The translations under genes and the position numbers were made by a program. From contig MEHQ01000733.1 of assembly GCA_008828725.1 (NCBI GenBank), forward strand, positions 1 through 64,000: DNA of 64,000 bases, written 5' to 3'. This document shows, in pieces, positions 21,607 through 32,149 of this stretch (position 1 is its first letter; each line of letters begins with the position of its first letter). The notes under the pieces were generated by a model. That model worked only from the letters and a program-made list of their open reading frames with translations, made no database searches and was not told the origin of the DNA. The stretch is from Saccharina japonica (lineage: Eukaryota > Sar > Phaeophyceae > Laminariales > Laminariaceae).

Positions 21607-21690
21607 TGTTGTGTGTTCTTAACATTAAACCGTCCTTTCTACCCGTCGACATTCAGCACACCCAGTGTCTGTGTGCCGATTATTCATCCT
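21607..21690 (-). repeat. R1 repeat, 3' part
   Basis: GTTCTTAACATTAAACCGTC and CTACCCGTCGACATTCAGCA on the plus strand. Confidence 0.75.
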
Positions 21691-21775
21691 ATTCAGTTTT
21701 GGACACGCGTAACATGCTGTAGGGATTTTAGGTGTACCTCTTCGGACTTGTGTATCCTTTCCCTGCTAAGTGTAC

Positions 21776-21905
21776 GTGTTCTTTAGGATTCTCTGATGGC
21801 TCTAGCACTTTTGTGACCACGGGCCGTGATCTTGCTAGATCAGACTATAGGGATTAGCAACTGAAACGAGTTTAATGTGAAGAAAAACAACAACAACAAC
21901 AACAA
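21776..21905 (+). repeat. R1-related repeat, near-identical to 3605-3728
   Basis: Same 120 bp with one visible mismatch, ending in a longer (AAC)n tail. Confidence 0.82.
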
Positions 21906-21990
21906 CAATTAATAGCGAGATACCAGTTATGTGTACCGGTACGTAATTTTTGTCTTACCTAGGCTGCTGTTGCTAACCCTTAGCAAAATA

Positions 21991-22071
21991 TATCTCTGGG
22001 CATCAATATAAGGACCGCTTGGTATTCATTTTAATGTAGAATCCACCCTTATATTCCCGATCAGGGTGGTA
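21991..22071. repeat. HP80 copy 7
   Basis: Left arm TCTCTGGGCATCAATATAAG, right arm complement CCACCCTGATCGGGAATATA. More diverged; TA on both sides. Confidence 0.75.
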
Positions 22072-22074
22072 TGT

Positions 22075-22130
22075 ATGTGTGCGTTCTTAGCATTGACCCG
22101 TTGTTTTGTTTCTACCCGTCGGCAAAAAGC
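22075..22130 (-). repeat. R1 fragment
   Basis: GTGCGTTCTTAGCATTGACC and TTTCTACCCGTCGGC. Confidence 0.6.
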
Positions 22131-22144
22131 AATACATGCAAAAC

Positions 22145-22262
22145 GCAAAAGCACCTTCGTTGATTAGAGCACCTTCGTTGATTAGAGCACCTTCGTTGAT
22201 TAAAGCACCTTCGTTGATCAAAGCACCTTCGTTGATCAGAGCACCTTCGTTGATTATTCCAC
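22145..22262 (+). repeat. 19-bp tandem repeat
   Basis: Six head-to-tail copies of GCACCTTCGTTGATTAGA with no spacers. Confidence 0.92.
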
Positions 22263-22328
22263 GGCGAGCTTAAACTCTGCGTTTCCGGAAATGCTGGAAA
22301 GGCGGCGGCATGATGATACTGGAAAGCT

Positions 22329-22427
22329 TGTTCACCCTTTTAGGACTGCAGTCCCGTTATGGAGACAAATTACTTGGAATTAGAACCAAATATATGGTTA
22401 TGTGCACTGGAGTACTAAAAAGGTTAA
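22329..22427. repeat. TIR-A copy
   Basis: CACCCTTTTAGGACTGCAGT and GTGCACTGGAGTACTAAAAA with AATTACTTGGAATTAG inside. Confidence 0.65.
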
Positions 22428-22661
22428 GGCGAACTGGTCAGGAGTCAGGAGACGGTAGTTTCGTAGTTTCGGGGTTTGCGCGTGGTCAGTCACACCCCCC
22501 CGCTCAGGGTCTCCCAACACTAAAACTAGACTGCCGTCCGCTACAGGTCCGGTCGATCGCAACTTTTGCTGGAAAGGTCCCCTGCATAAATATTTATGGC
22601 TACGTACATGGGCCACGGATGATTTTTTTTGTAGCTGTTGTCACCTATATGAGCTATTATA

Positions 22662-22746
22662 TACAACTCTGACCCGAAATATAAGGACCCTTTCTATTGA
22701 ATTTTAGTATACAAGCATTTCTTATATTCCGGGTCAGAGTCGAATA
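22662..22746. repeat. HP80 copy 8
   Basis: Both arms carry the variant CTCTGACCC followed by GAAATATAAGG or GGAATATAAG. The GACCC change is matched on the two sides. Confidence 0.88.
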
Positions 22747-22973
22747 TATTACCCTGAAAAAAAAGGAGGGTCAATCGTAGCCCATACATAGGTTGTCACG
22801 CTGTCACAGAGCAAGTGTAAGATTCGCGTGCAAGACTTATGTATAAGGTTTGTGGGGCCATGTTGTATGTATAGCTGCTGTGGCGGGGCTGTGTTTGGGC
22901 TGGTTGGAGACGGGTCGTAATTTAATTAATTTCGCAAAAAAAGAGGGACGCAATATACCGGTACCTTTTCAGT

Positions 22974-23066
22974 ACTCCAGTGCACAGAAACATAAACCTG
23001 AGTCTAGTTCCTAGTAATTTCCCCCAATTGTCCCCAGAAAAGGGACTGCAGCGCTAAATGGTTGGG
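22974..23066. repeat. TIR-A copy
   Basis: CAGTACTCCAGTGCACAG ... AAAGGGACTGCAGCGCTAAA. Confidence 0.55.
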
Positions 23067-23142
23067 ACTTCAGACGGAGGAAAAGTTGAAGAAAAAAAAT
23101 GATGATTACAGCAAAAGGCGGTCACTTTTTGTTGTGTTTTTT

Positions 23143-23228
23143 TGCTTTTAGAACCGCACCCCACGTTTTTGGGTACAAACTACTTGGATTTAGAATGGCA
23201 TACTATTTCTAGTAGTAAAAGGGGTAAG
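23143..23228. repeat. TIR-A copy, diverged
   Basis: Carries ACAAACTACTTGGATTTAGA in the loop and AGTAAAAGGGGTAAG at the right end. Confidence 0.5.
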
Positions 23229-23317
23229 AGGGGGATGATAACAAATTGGTGTCCGAGTTACAATGCAAGGAGTCGTAAGGCACGGCCGCAACAGTATGGC
23301 CAAGCCGAACTGCTGGG

Positions 23318-23665
23318 CGTTTAGTTTTGTTTCCATCCCATTCATTATATTCGCCCGTCCTTTCTCTCTCCTTCCTATATAGGTACTCGTAACTCAGATC
23401 CGGGGTCATAAAGTAGGCTCTTCTCCCTCCTCCCCCACTACGATTCGTGCCTTGCATTTTTATCGCGAGAAGACTTCAGCGCTTTCTTCCCTCGTCGACT
23501 CGCATCGAATTACGCCTACCCACGCTGCGATTAATAGGCGCTCATCAGCAGTTGATTCTGTTTTTCATGTATTTTTGAAACTAAACTCAAAAGTTCGCCC
23601 CTCGCGAGATTTGAACCCCGGAAACCAACTCTTAGTAGAAATATCTGTGCGATCGACTTTGTACC
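23318..23665 (-). repeat. SINE-1, near full length
   Basis: Complement shows body, GCCTATTAATCGCAGCGTGG junction and box B-like GGGTTCAAATCTCGCG. The extreme 5' head is replaced by an A-rich stretch. Confidence 0.8.
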
Positions 23666-24647
23666 ACAAAAAAAAAAAAAATGTTTTGGCCATTTTCGCG
23701 GGGTTCCGAAGCAGAAGAGGTTAATGTGACCGTAATTTTGTTTTCTAACTTTTTTTTTTTGTTCTCGTACAAGCCCACATGAAACATCTGCGCATCCGCG
23801 TTTCTGCCGTCTGCCGTGAATAAGCTCATCGTCTTGCATCGCCCACGGATTGTTCCAAAGGATTGTTGGAGAGAGAGGGGAGTGGCTATCAAAGTCTACC
23901 GGTATGATATCGCGGATCGGGTAAATTAGACATAGATCGGGACAGAAAATAAGAAAATACGTAACACAACAAAAATAAAAATAAAATAACGACCCGCCCC
24001 CCCGTCGCAGTTGGTTTGATATTGCCATCATTAAATAATAGGAGGCAGGACGAAACTTTTTTAATGTGGCACGCGGTTCATCATATGTACATACCTGGTA
24101 CCTGGTACCTGGTACCCGGTATTTTAGTGGTGTTTTATACGATACGATCGAGTTACGGTGCGCCACGATGGGTAGAATGCGATTCGTACGTATGAATGCG
24201 CACGTATTTTTGAACGTATAGAGTTTCCAAGAACACAAAAAATACTACGAAGTACTCGTACAGCATCAGTGACTGGTTTCACTATTGTATACTGCTGTGC
24301 CTGATGCCTGATACCTTGGTACATCAAATCTACGTGTGTGTGCGTGTTTTTTCTGCCCAATGAGCCCCAGCCCCCAGCACTACACTTGTTAATGGCGTCA
24401 ATGTTGATCATTCACCTTGAAATACGTAGAGAAATGTGCTCGCTCTGTTGTAACAAGGTACGCGACAAAGAACTTACGGGTACATCGCAAATATATATGG
24501 AGATGAGTAGTCAATGGAACGCCAAGCGTATGATATTTACTGGACAAAAACGAAGAGATGGCAAACAAGTGCACACACATTATGTATACGTGCATGTATA
24601 AATTGACCCCCCCCCCCCCAAGCGTAATGTTCCCATGCCTCTAGGAC
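23666..24647. other. No gene seen
   Basis: Unique DNA with a TACCTGGTACCTGGTACC run at 24092-24118. A minus-strand frame over 23.5-24.2 kb shows no domain and is partly SINE sequence. Confidence 0.4.
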
Positions 24648-24735
24648 GAAGAATCGGCACGGACACTGGGTGTGCTGGATGTCGACAGTCGACAGGTAGA
24701 AAGGACGGTTTAATGTGAAGAACATACACACACCT
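24648..24735 (+). repeat. R1 repeat, 3' part
   Basis: GAAGAATCGGCACGGACACT, GGTAGAAAGGACGG, TTTAATGTGAAGAACA. Confidence 0.78.
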
Positions 24736-24947
24736 CACCTAACATAGAAAATTCCGAGCGTGCCCGCTATTAATACTATCAATACGTACGTACTGCTGCT
24801 GTTATATCATATACTGCTGTACCTTATACGGTATACGTGAGCGAATGCTAGGATTCAACGATATTCATCATGCATGATGACTCACGACATCGTTTGTTGG
24901 TATCATACCATACGTCATCCATTCGTCTTGCATCACGCGAACGTACC

Positions 24948-25036
24948 TACACTCTGGACGGAAATATAAAGAACGTTACGATACTAACTTGAAATACTTA
25001 AAGCTCCTTACTTTTCCGTCCACAGCAAAGCGGTAC
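24948..25036. repeat. HP80 copy 9
   Basis: Left CACTCTGGACGGAAATATAA; right complement CTGTGGACGGAAAAGTAAGG. The GGACGG variant is shared by both arms. Confidence 0.75.
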
Positions 25037-25039
25037 GTT

Positions 25040-25688
25040 ACGTTTGTATGTACGCGTAGGCGTGAAATGCTTCGAAACATATACACCTGGTGTAAAATAC
25101 CAAAAATTAAAAAAAAAACACACACACACAGGCAGGCAGGCGGACAGGTACCGAACAACAGTAACCGGCCCCATAGCATACTCGTAGTGCAAGGCAGCAA
25201 TGCACAGCGCAAACACCACGTGATGCAAGCAAGGTCCGAGCTGCCTGCCGAGAAGATACGTTAAGATGATGAGCTGATGATGGTTGAGCTGATGATGTTC
25301 TTTCGCTCCGCGGGGCTCTGACAAAAAAACGTTACAACTCTGAGAATGACAGAATGACCATCTGTGCGTGCATGCACGATGGGCGGACCATCGAACATAT
25401 ACCACATTTTAGTATACTTGTCTGCGTGCATTTCGTCTCCCCGAATGTATTAATAGGAAGATAGGCTGTAAAACGCAACACCTTTACTCTCCAACAAAAT
25501 TTTCCTTTCAGTTATAGCCTAATTCCCCGAGTTCTGCTTTCTAATTTCCTGCAGTGCCATGCAAAGTGGAAAGAAAAACAGCCGAGGGATCTGAGAGAGC
25601 TGAGAGTACAGCGGTAGTATTGATAATAGTAGGGTGCCAGAGAGACTGCATTGGCACGAATTGTTGGAGCAATACCCATCCATCCGAC
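25040..25688. other. No gene seen
   Basis: Unique DNA with short (CA)n and CAGG runs near 25120-25150. Confidence 0.4.
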
Positions 25689-26291
25689 ATTTTTTTTTTT
25701 TTTTTTTGTTTCAACCTTGTTCAACCCATTTATTATCTTCGCCCGTCCTTCGTCTCTCCTTCCTATTTATATTATACGCGTAGTCGTAGGCGGAATCCGA
25801 CGCAAGTCGACGAGGGAAGAAAGTGCTGAAATCTTCTCGCGATCAAAATGCAAGGCAAGAACCGTAGTGGGGGAGGAGGGAGAAGAGCCTACTTTGTGAC
25901 CCCTGATCTGAGTTACGACTAGGAAGGAGAGAGAAAGGAAGGGCGAAGATAATAAATGGGATGGAAAAAAAAACTCAGATCCGGGGTTACACAGTAGGCG
26001 CTTCTCCCTCCTCCCCACTACGTACGGTTCGTGCCTTGCATTTGTTACGACATCAAGAGAAAAGTTTACGGGTATCATACATACATATGATACGTAGCCC
26101 TTAATTTCCCTCGTCAACTCGCATCGAATTGCGCCTACCCTCGATGCTATAATGGGCGCTCTCAGCAGGTGATTCCGATTTATTTTTGCAAATTAACTCA
26201 AACGTCTGACCCACGTGGGTATCGAGCTCACGAAATCAAAACTCTAGCAGCAATCGAGGGTGCCACTTTTTGATAGCCCACCGGGGCGATA
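25689..26291. repeat. Three SINE-1 pieces in nested, opposed order
   Basis: A minus-strand 3' end (25689-25785) meets a plus-strand copy (25787-25975) that starts GGAATCCGACGCAAGTCGAC. A minus-strand, headed copy (25973-26291) follows; it ends in CCACCGGGGCGAT. The plus copy keeps CTAG at 25919, the unexpanded state of sites seen as CTATTAATAG elsewhere. Confidence 0.8.
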
Positions 26292-26354
26292 TAAAACAGA
26301 AAGCTGTTGTTCTTGGTGTCGTCACGGTCGTTGTTCGCTTTGTTGTATAAAAGT

Positions 26355-26505
26355 GTTGTGTTTTCTTCACTAAGCCGTCCTTTCTACATAACCGTCGACA
26401 TCCAGCACACTCAGTGTCCGTGCCGATTCTTCATCCTAGAGATACCAGTTCTGTGGTCACAAAACTACGACTGGACACTGGACACAGAGATACTACGCTG
26501 CAGAT
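26355..26505 (-). repeat. R1 repeat
   Basis: TTCACTAAGCCGTCCTTTCT, CGTCGACATCCAGCACACTC, TTCTGTGGTCACAAAACTAC on the plus strand. Confidence 0.78.
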
Positions 26506-26807
26506 TTCGTGATCACGTAGTAAGTAAAAGCAAATAGGCGTCCCGTACGTACGTAGAAGTGGGGATACCTCTTTTATGGGTCCATGGTGGGTTCTCATTA
26601 CTACTCGTATATATGGCCCCCCATAATATATTCCGGGGGAATCATATGATACCCAAAAATGGTGTCCTGTCGACAGCGGATAACCACGAAAAAAGCTCAA
26701 GGTTGATGTCAGGGGTCAGGGGTTCGAGTCTCCGTACGAGTATATATGGAGATCTTTATTTTCAAATGACGCCAACTACTCTGTTTTTCTCTGTCTCACA
26801 GCAGTCT

Positions 26808-26920
26808 GACCACAGAATTTGTATCTAAATCTCTAGGATTAGGAATAAGCACAGACACTGGGTGTACTGATGTAGTTGGGTTCGTGGAAAGAACGGGTTT
26901 AATGTGAACACAACACACAA
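26808..26920 (+). repeat. R1 repeat
   Basis: GACCACAGAATTTGTATC, AGCACAGACACTGGGTG, GTTTAATGTGAACACAAC. Confidence 0.7.
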
Positions 26921-26921
26921 T

Positions 26922-27180
26922 GCTGTCGAGAGCGCCTATTATAGCAAAAGGATATAGGCACAATTCGACGAGAGTCGACGAGGAAAGAAAGTGCTGAAGT
27001 CTGAAATCTTCTCACGATAAAAATGCAAGGCATGTATATTCCGCCGTGTGTGTGTGTGTTCTTCACATTAAACCTTCCGCCGTAGTGGGGAGGGAGAAGA
27101 GCCGACTCAAGAGTGACCCCGGATCTAAGTTACGATTAAGGGGGAGAGAAAAGAAGGGCGAACACAATTAATGGGATGGC
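26922..27180 (+). mobile_element. SINE-1 interrupted by an R1 fragment
   Basis: The SINE body is continuous up to AAAAATGCAAGGCA at 27030. An R1-like block with TGTGTTCTTCACATTAAACC follows, and the SINE resumes at about 27078 with CGTAGTGGGGAGGG. R1 is therefore still younger than this SINE, or was copied into it. Confidence 0.75.
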
Positions 27181-27249
27181 AACAACAAACTAACACGGTG
27201 TCTACCAAGGGGGACGCGTAGTACCTGGTTTTCGGGGCCATCGTCGATT

Positions 27250-27590
27250 CTGATCACTATCATCAGAGCTCGCGTAAAACTGCCCGCGCGGGCACACTTT
27301 CTTAGGTGTGCCCGCATTGAAAATAGAGCCTTTCCAAGCACAACGACGAGGTGGCACACCAACCAGGCATGCCTCTCGTTAGGGTTAGGGTTAGGGTTAG
27401 AGGTCCGGGTCGGGGCGCTGGCCGCCGTTAGTCGAAGCCAAGAATATGCTCATCGTCCGGAACGAATACCTTAGGGTTTCGTCACAAAACACTACCTCAG
27501 TAGAAACAGCGTACTTTTATGCGGGCACGTCTGAGAAGTTCGCCTGAGCAGGCAGTTTTACGGCCACTGCTATCATCATATGGCCCTCCG
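27250..27590. repeat. Foldback element with telomere-like centre
   Basis: The left arm around CGCGTAAAACTGCC (27270) is inverted at 27549-27565 (GGCAGTTTTACGG), with ATCATCA/TGATGAT-type extension outside. GTTAGG repeats lie between at 27379-27402. Smaller GCGGGCACAC inverted copies sit inside. Confidence 0.6.
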
Positions 27591-27605
27591 AAAGAATACG
27601 TACAT

Positions 27606-27945
27606 CTCCATCCCATTTATTATCTTCGCCCTTCATTTCTCTCTCCATCTCTAGTACTAACTCAGATCCGGGGTCAGGCTCTCTTACTGCCCCTCCCCAC
27701 TACGGTTCGTGGCTTGCATTATTATCGCGAGAAGGCTTGCAAGCCCTTTTTCTTCCCTCGTCGATTCGCGTCGAATTCCGCCTCCCCACGCTTCGAAGGC
27801 GCTCTCAGCAAAATTGGTTGGTTCCTTTCTATTTTTGCAAATATAAAGTCAAAAGCTCTCACTACGGGGTATACGGGTTGGTATTCGAACTCGGCGCCAA
27901 TGCTACTATAGGTACATAGCATTTGAGGCTTACCATATGTATACC
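27606..27945 (-). repeat. SINE-1, near full length
   Basis: Body plus a degraded head (CGAGTTCGAATACCAACC in the complement). Confidence 0.78.
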
Positions 27946-28155
27946 AGGTACGAGTATAGTCGAATATAGGATGAAGAATCAGCTTGATTTCGAGCGGGAA
28001 ACAAGTAATGTCAAGACAAAACACAGGACACACAAAAACACATCAAACTCCCCGGTTTCGATACTTTATCCTAGATAATATTTCATGAGCGTGGTGATTA
28101 TCACCAAGTCGAACAATTTCGATTTCCCCAGCTGGAACTTTTTTTTTTGGTGATG

Positions 28156-28240
28156 GACATCCCACTGGACGCAAATATAAGCACGGCTTCGTATTTATAT
28201 TCATGTGTAAACGGTTCTTATATTTTCGTCCATAGTTGTA
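28156..28240. repeat. HP80 copy 10
   Basis: Left CCCACTGGACGCAAATATAA, right complement CAACTATGGACGAAAATATA. Both arms have TGGACG. Confidence 0.8.
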
Positions 28241-28668
28241 CGAAAACTGAAAAATACTCGTACCAGGTACGTATGCTTCAACCACAGGCATAGTGATTTA
28301 TGTCTGTTTGCGATTGCCCCCCCCTCTCCCCGAAGCGCAAGGTGATATAAGCACACGCCGACATGCGTGTCATTATGCTGATCATCGCACAGGAGCTGAA
28401 GAAATAGGGGTATAGAGCTAGCTCGACCAATTTTAATGCATGTCACATATACCGGGCGTTAGAAACCAAGACGTTCTCTCCTTCAAGCAGGAACATTTTT
28501 CGCGATAAAGCATGTCTGAAATCAAGACAAAAAAAATAATTTGAGCTCTTTTCTCATCCCTTTGGAAGATTAGGTTCTGCGTGGTTTACATTTTTTTCTA
28601 GCAAGCCTTTTTTTTGGTTTTTTTTGTTTTTTTTAGACTACAAAGCTCTGTCACAAATGCAAGTATTT
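28241..28668. other. No gene seen
   Basis: AT-rich unique DNA with T tracts near 28610-28635. Confidence 0.4.
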
Positions 28669-28752
28669 TACCTACATGTCCGGAAATATAAGGATCTTTT
28701 TATATTCATGTTGTTATAAAACAGGTCCTTACATTTCCGGACAGAGTGGAAA
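28669..28752. repeat. HP80 copy 11
   Basis: Left CCTACATGTCCGGAAATATA, right complement CCACTCTGTCCGGAAATGTA. GTCCGG is matched. Confidence 0.85.
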
Positions 28753-28896
28753 ATCATTTCAAGGAATTGGTGTCCTGCTGTTGGTGTTGTTTGCTGCTGT
28801 TGCTGTTGCTGCGTACTTCTTTGCGCGATATGCTCGACTTGCTGTTGAACGCTGCGCGGCTCAATGAGAGGTCGGCACGTACGTACACCGGTATAC

Positions 28897-28994
28897 CTGG
28901 TAGTGCTTGCTGGTTTGAATTTTGGCTTCAAGCGCTTCGCCATAGCGTCGCGAGTCGCGGGAGCAGCAGAGGCCGGGGGGGGTGGCAAAGGCAT
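28897..28994 (-). CDS. Possible first coding exon, unknown basic protein
   Basis: From an ATG at 28994 the minus strand reads MPLPPPPASAAPATRDAM, then AKRLKPKFKPASTT, and meets ACCAG|GTATAC at 28897 (phase 2). An in-frame stop lies upstream, so the ATG is the likely start if this is coding. Composition (Pro/Ala then Lys/Arg) resembles a targeting or disordered N-terminus. The donor is only fair, and no following exon can be named with the HP80 copy 150 bp downstream. Alternative: a chance frame in GC-rich DNA. Confidence 0.3.
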
Positions 28995-29976
28995 GGGTTC
29001 TTCGGACGATTGACGAGATCAATTTGATGAATTCATGAACGAATGAGATGAGATGAGGTTCATTCGTAAAATATCAACGTTCGCCGAAAAAATGAACAGA
29101 AAAAGGGATTGGAAAATTGTGCGGGTTCTGTCCTTGTTTGGTCGTCCCTTGTTGACTACGTACCTGGTACGTATTATACATACAGAAAGTCTTTGCTTTT
29201 TCGGCTCTCTGATCTGATGTGACTTGCTTTTCTGTCTGTGTGTATGGACCCTAATTGCAGGGCATATTCTGGGACTACTAAACTTGGTACTGCTGCGGCA
29301 ATGCTGCTGCTGCTTTGCTGCTGCTGCTACTCTGCTAACACTGCTGTATATACGGCGGGGTTGGCAGGTCGCGAATGTATCAGCCAGACACCCGCCGGAA
29401 GTTGTAAGCATCCCAATATATACGCGAACAAGTCGGGCATGCTCGTAATACGCAAGTCTCGCCAAGTCGGGCATTTGTTTGAGCTCGTACTGCTGTATGT
29501 AGCTGACGTTTTGAGTAATGCCTCGTTCGAAATAACAGCGGCAACCAGTGGAAAGGGCTAACATCTCGTTGGTATCAGGTGCTATACGTACCACGGGTGG
29601 GTGCCAGGGCATCAGGGGTGCAGGTATATACTCGAACGAGCGGCGTAAAGTTTGTTTCCGGGTGTTGGTTGGTCTAGTTGTCGTCAATCGAGCTGGCGTA
29701 TTGTTTCCTGGCGTACCGTACATGTATGGCATGAATATGTACCAGGCAAAGACTACATACAGGTCGTGAGACTATCGTGCTCCTTGTAGACAAGTATGTA
29801 CGCCCCAAAAACAAGCGACGCATCGTACCGATATCAACTCATCGTACCGATATCAACTCACTTTGAACACGCAATGCCACTCCCATCCCAAAGAAACAAA
29901 ACTAAAGCCAGCACATCCTCCAAGACTCCATGCATGCCATCATGTTGCCCTCTCATCATCATGTCTCCTCTCTCAC
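28995..29976. other. No firm gene; GCT-rich patch
   Basis: CTG/GCT-rich around 29285-29345. A 237-codon minus-strand frame covers 29019-29732 but has no domain and no codon character that I trust. It may be intron of the minus-strand exon that ends at 29977. Confidence 0.35.
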
Positions 29977-30424
29977 CTGAGCCAACACGAGCCCGTCCGA
30001 GTTCTCGCACGAGTGCAGCACCCCCAGAGTAGCCCCTCGGAGGTCATCCACCGTGTACCCATCCCCCGCAGAAAATTCCAACACGCCGCAAGCATCCCCC
30101 TCCAGCGGTTGTCCGTGCAACACAGCTGCTGTTGCCGAAACAACCTCCCTCCGACAACCCTGCCCGCTGGCTCCGCCGCCACCGCCACCACCGCATGAGC
30201 CACCCTCCACCATCGCCGAGCTTGCGAGCGAGCTCGAGACCTGCGCCACTGCCTGCTGTCGCTCCTCCGCCTTCGCCACGACAATCAGCAGCGGGAGCAG
30301 CAGCAGCAGCAGCGGCTTCGGGGGCAGCCATCCTCCTCTCCAGGGCCTGCCTTGTGGCAAACCTTTCCCTGATCGGGAGGACATTGTTGTGGGAAAGCTC
30401 GCCGCACTCGCTATGCACTTCAAC
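29977..30424 (-). CDS. Host exon(s), unknown protein, with a frame change
   Basis: The 3' end is well supported: the frame ends ENSDGLVLAQ and is followed by CAG|GTGAGA at 29977 (phase 0). Going back, it reads REVVSATAAVLHGQPLEG, GDGYTVDDLRGATLGVLHSC, and before a Gly run AEERQQAVAQVSSSLASSAM. The upstream part, however, looks coding in another frame (SHNNVLPIRERFATRQALER, then an Ala run encoded by GCT repeats near 30300). A base lost or gained in the GCT tract, an assembly error, or a small intron could explain the switch. I do not recognise the family. It lies 2 kb downstream of the multicopper oxidase exon on the same strand, but no oxidase motif is visible. Confidence 0.5.
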
Positions 30425-30597
30425 CCAACAGCGGTGTAGTGGTGATCAATTCCCCAGAGTCCTCTGTCCTTGCCCCCTCTCCTGTGTGCGTGGCCCAGCT
30501 GCCAGGGAGAGGGGCACGCCTTTCAGGCGAGAGAGCACTGGACCGCCTCTCGCAGAGCGAGCGTGTTCGTGCCTTGTGCTTGTTTTGCTTGTTTTGC

Positions 30598-30675
30598 AAC
30601 AGCAGCACTGCAGCAGCAGCAGCGGCGGCGACGGCAGCAGCAACGGCAGCAGCAACAGCAGCAGCAGGAGGACTA
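30598..30675 (+). repeat. CAG/GCA triplet tract
   Basis: Interrupted GCAGCAGCAGC repeats with CGGCGGCGAC interruption. Confidence 0.85.
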
Positions 30676-30894
30676 TTTACTGCTCGAACTTTCGTTCGGT
30701 GGTGATGGTGTTATTCTGGCTGTCGGCGCAGATGTTTCGACGCAACCATCACACCAGGCCCACAGAGCGCTACGAGTACGGGACGATGATGTGGTGTTCT
30801 CGCTGTGCATGCTCTGACCTCCTCAGGAAAACAGGCAGCACAGCACCAGCAACCAAACCAGAGGCCGGCGAAACAAACCAAACTCGTGAACCAT

Positions 30895-31080
30895 ACGAGT
30901 ATCATATCGAAACTTTCCGATATATCTAAATATCGAAATCCGATATGATCATATCGAACGCGATTTTCCCTCAACCCCCTGACCTCCTCTTGATTACTCA
31001 TCTGGAATTTCAAAATAAAATCGGAAAAAGCTGAATAGTTGCGACCTATCGAAATATCGAATTTACACCCGTATCGATTT
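30895..31080. repeat. TATCGAAA-rich patches
   Basis: TATCGAAA and CGATATATC units at 30900-30960 and again at 31040-31080, same family as 3.9 and 7.5 kb. Confidence 0.6.
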
Positions 31081-32149
31081 GATTTTGCGTATGAATTATC
31101 GGTATTGCACCGAACCAAACGTGGCAATAACAATACGACGCGGCGTAAAATTGCTCAAAAGATGCAAAATTAATAGCCGCGTCGGAACATTTTTGGCCAA
31201 AAATCGCTGCAAATAATTCATTTTTTTTTAACTATTTTTTGTCCGTTGGTGACGTCATGAAGCCATTTTGTTCTGGCAGATGATGGGATAAATAATTTTA
31301 TAGGAATCGACCTGCTGTTGACTGGTGACTGGTCTTTTCACAAGCCCCGACTCGCGAACGGCCTCGCGCCTCTTCTCTCTCTCTCCTCCCGTCCTGCTTC
31401 GTCCTGCTTCGTCCGGCTTCGTCCTGTATCACACACCGATACGTACGTATCCGTGTTGTCGCTTGTACCAAGGTGTACCAAGGTGTATCTGGTGTGCTGG
31501 CATGTACTCTGGTGTGTTGCTTCGAATCCAGTACGGCGGAACACAAGCATCAACTTGTTCGCGGGGGGAAGGACAACAAAACACGTTTGAGTGGATGGAG
31601 TGGATACACCAACGCATCATACAAAGGACACAAACATTGCACAATATAGATATGTCCAGGCCTCGGCCTCAGGCAGACAAATCTCACGGGTCTGTAAACA
31701 CGAACGAACGAGGTTTGCGCACTCGCCAAGAGCTCATTGTGTTGTGTCACGTGAGAACACAGGAGAGAGCGGCGTGTTGCGTCTCTCTCTCTCTCTCTCT
31801 CTCTCTCACGAACACTGACTGCTGTGGATGCTCGTCGTATGTATGTGTCGTGACTGCTATGTCGTGAATGCCGACGGGGGCACATGGAAGGAAAATCCAT
31901 GTGAGTGAGTGAGTAAAAAACAACACAACATCTTCTCTCCCCCACCCGCCCAAAGATGTGGATCATGGTACTCTACTACTACTACTGGTGGTGTTGTTGT
32001 TGTAGAGACGCGGACGGACGTGATTTCGCAGCAAAAATATCATTCATTCGTTGTGGGGTAGATATCCGTGATGTACCTGGTAATATATGACATGTGCCCG
32101 GATCCCGTTGTATGATTTTGATGGAGTTGTTTTAGTTTCAGAGAACCAC
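31081..32149. other. No gene assigned; probable intron space
   Basis: Contains a (CT)n run at 31783-31806. If the oxidase exon at 32150-32286 is active, this is downstream intron, but no further exon is identifiable. Confidence 0.35.

Noticed and set aside
22145-22262. CRISPR-like array of 19-bp repeats
   Set aside because: Repeats are directly adjacent with no spacers, and the host is eukaryotic.
29019-29732. 237-residue minus-strand protein
   Set aside because: Long, but with no domain and no biased composition, and it crosses a GCT-rich patch; probably chance or intron.
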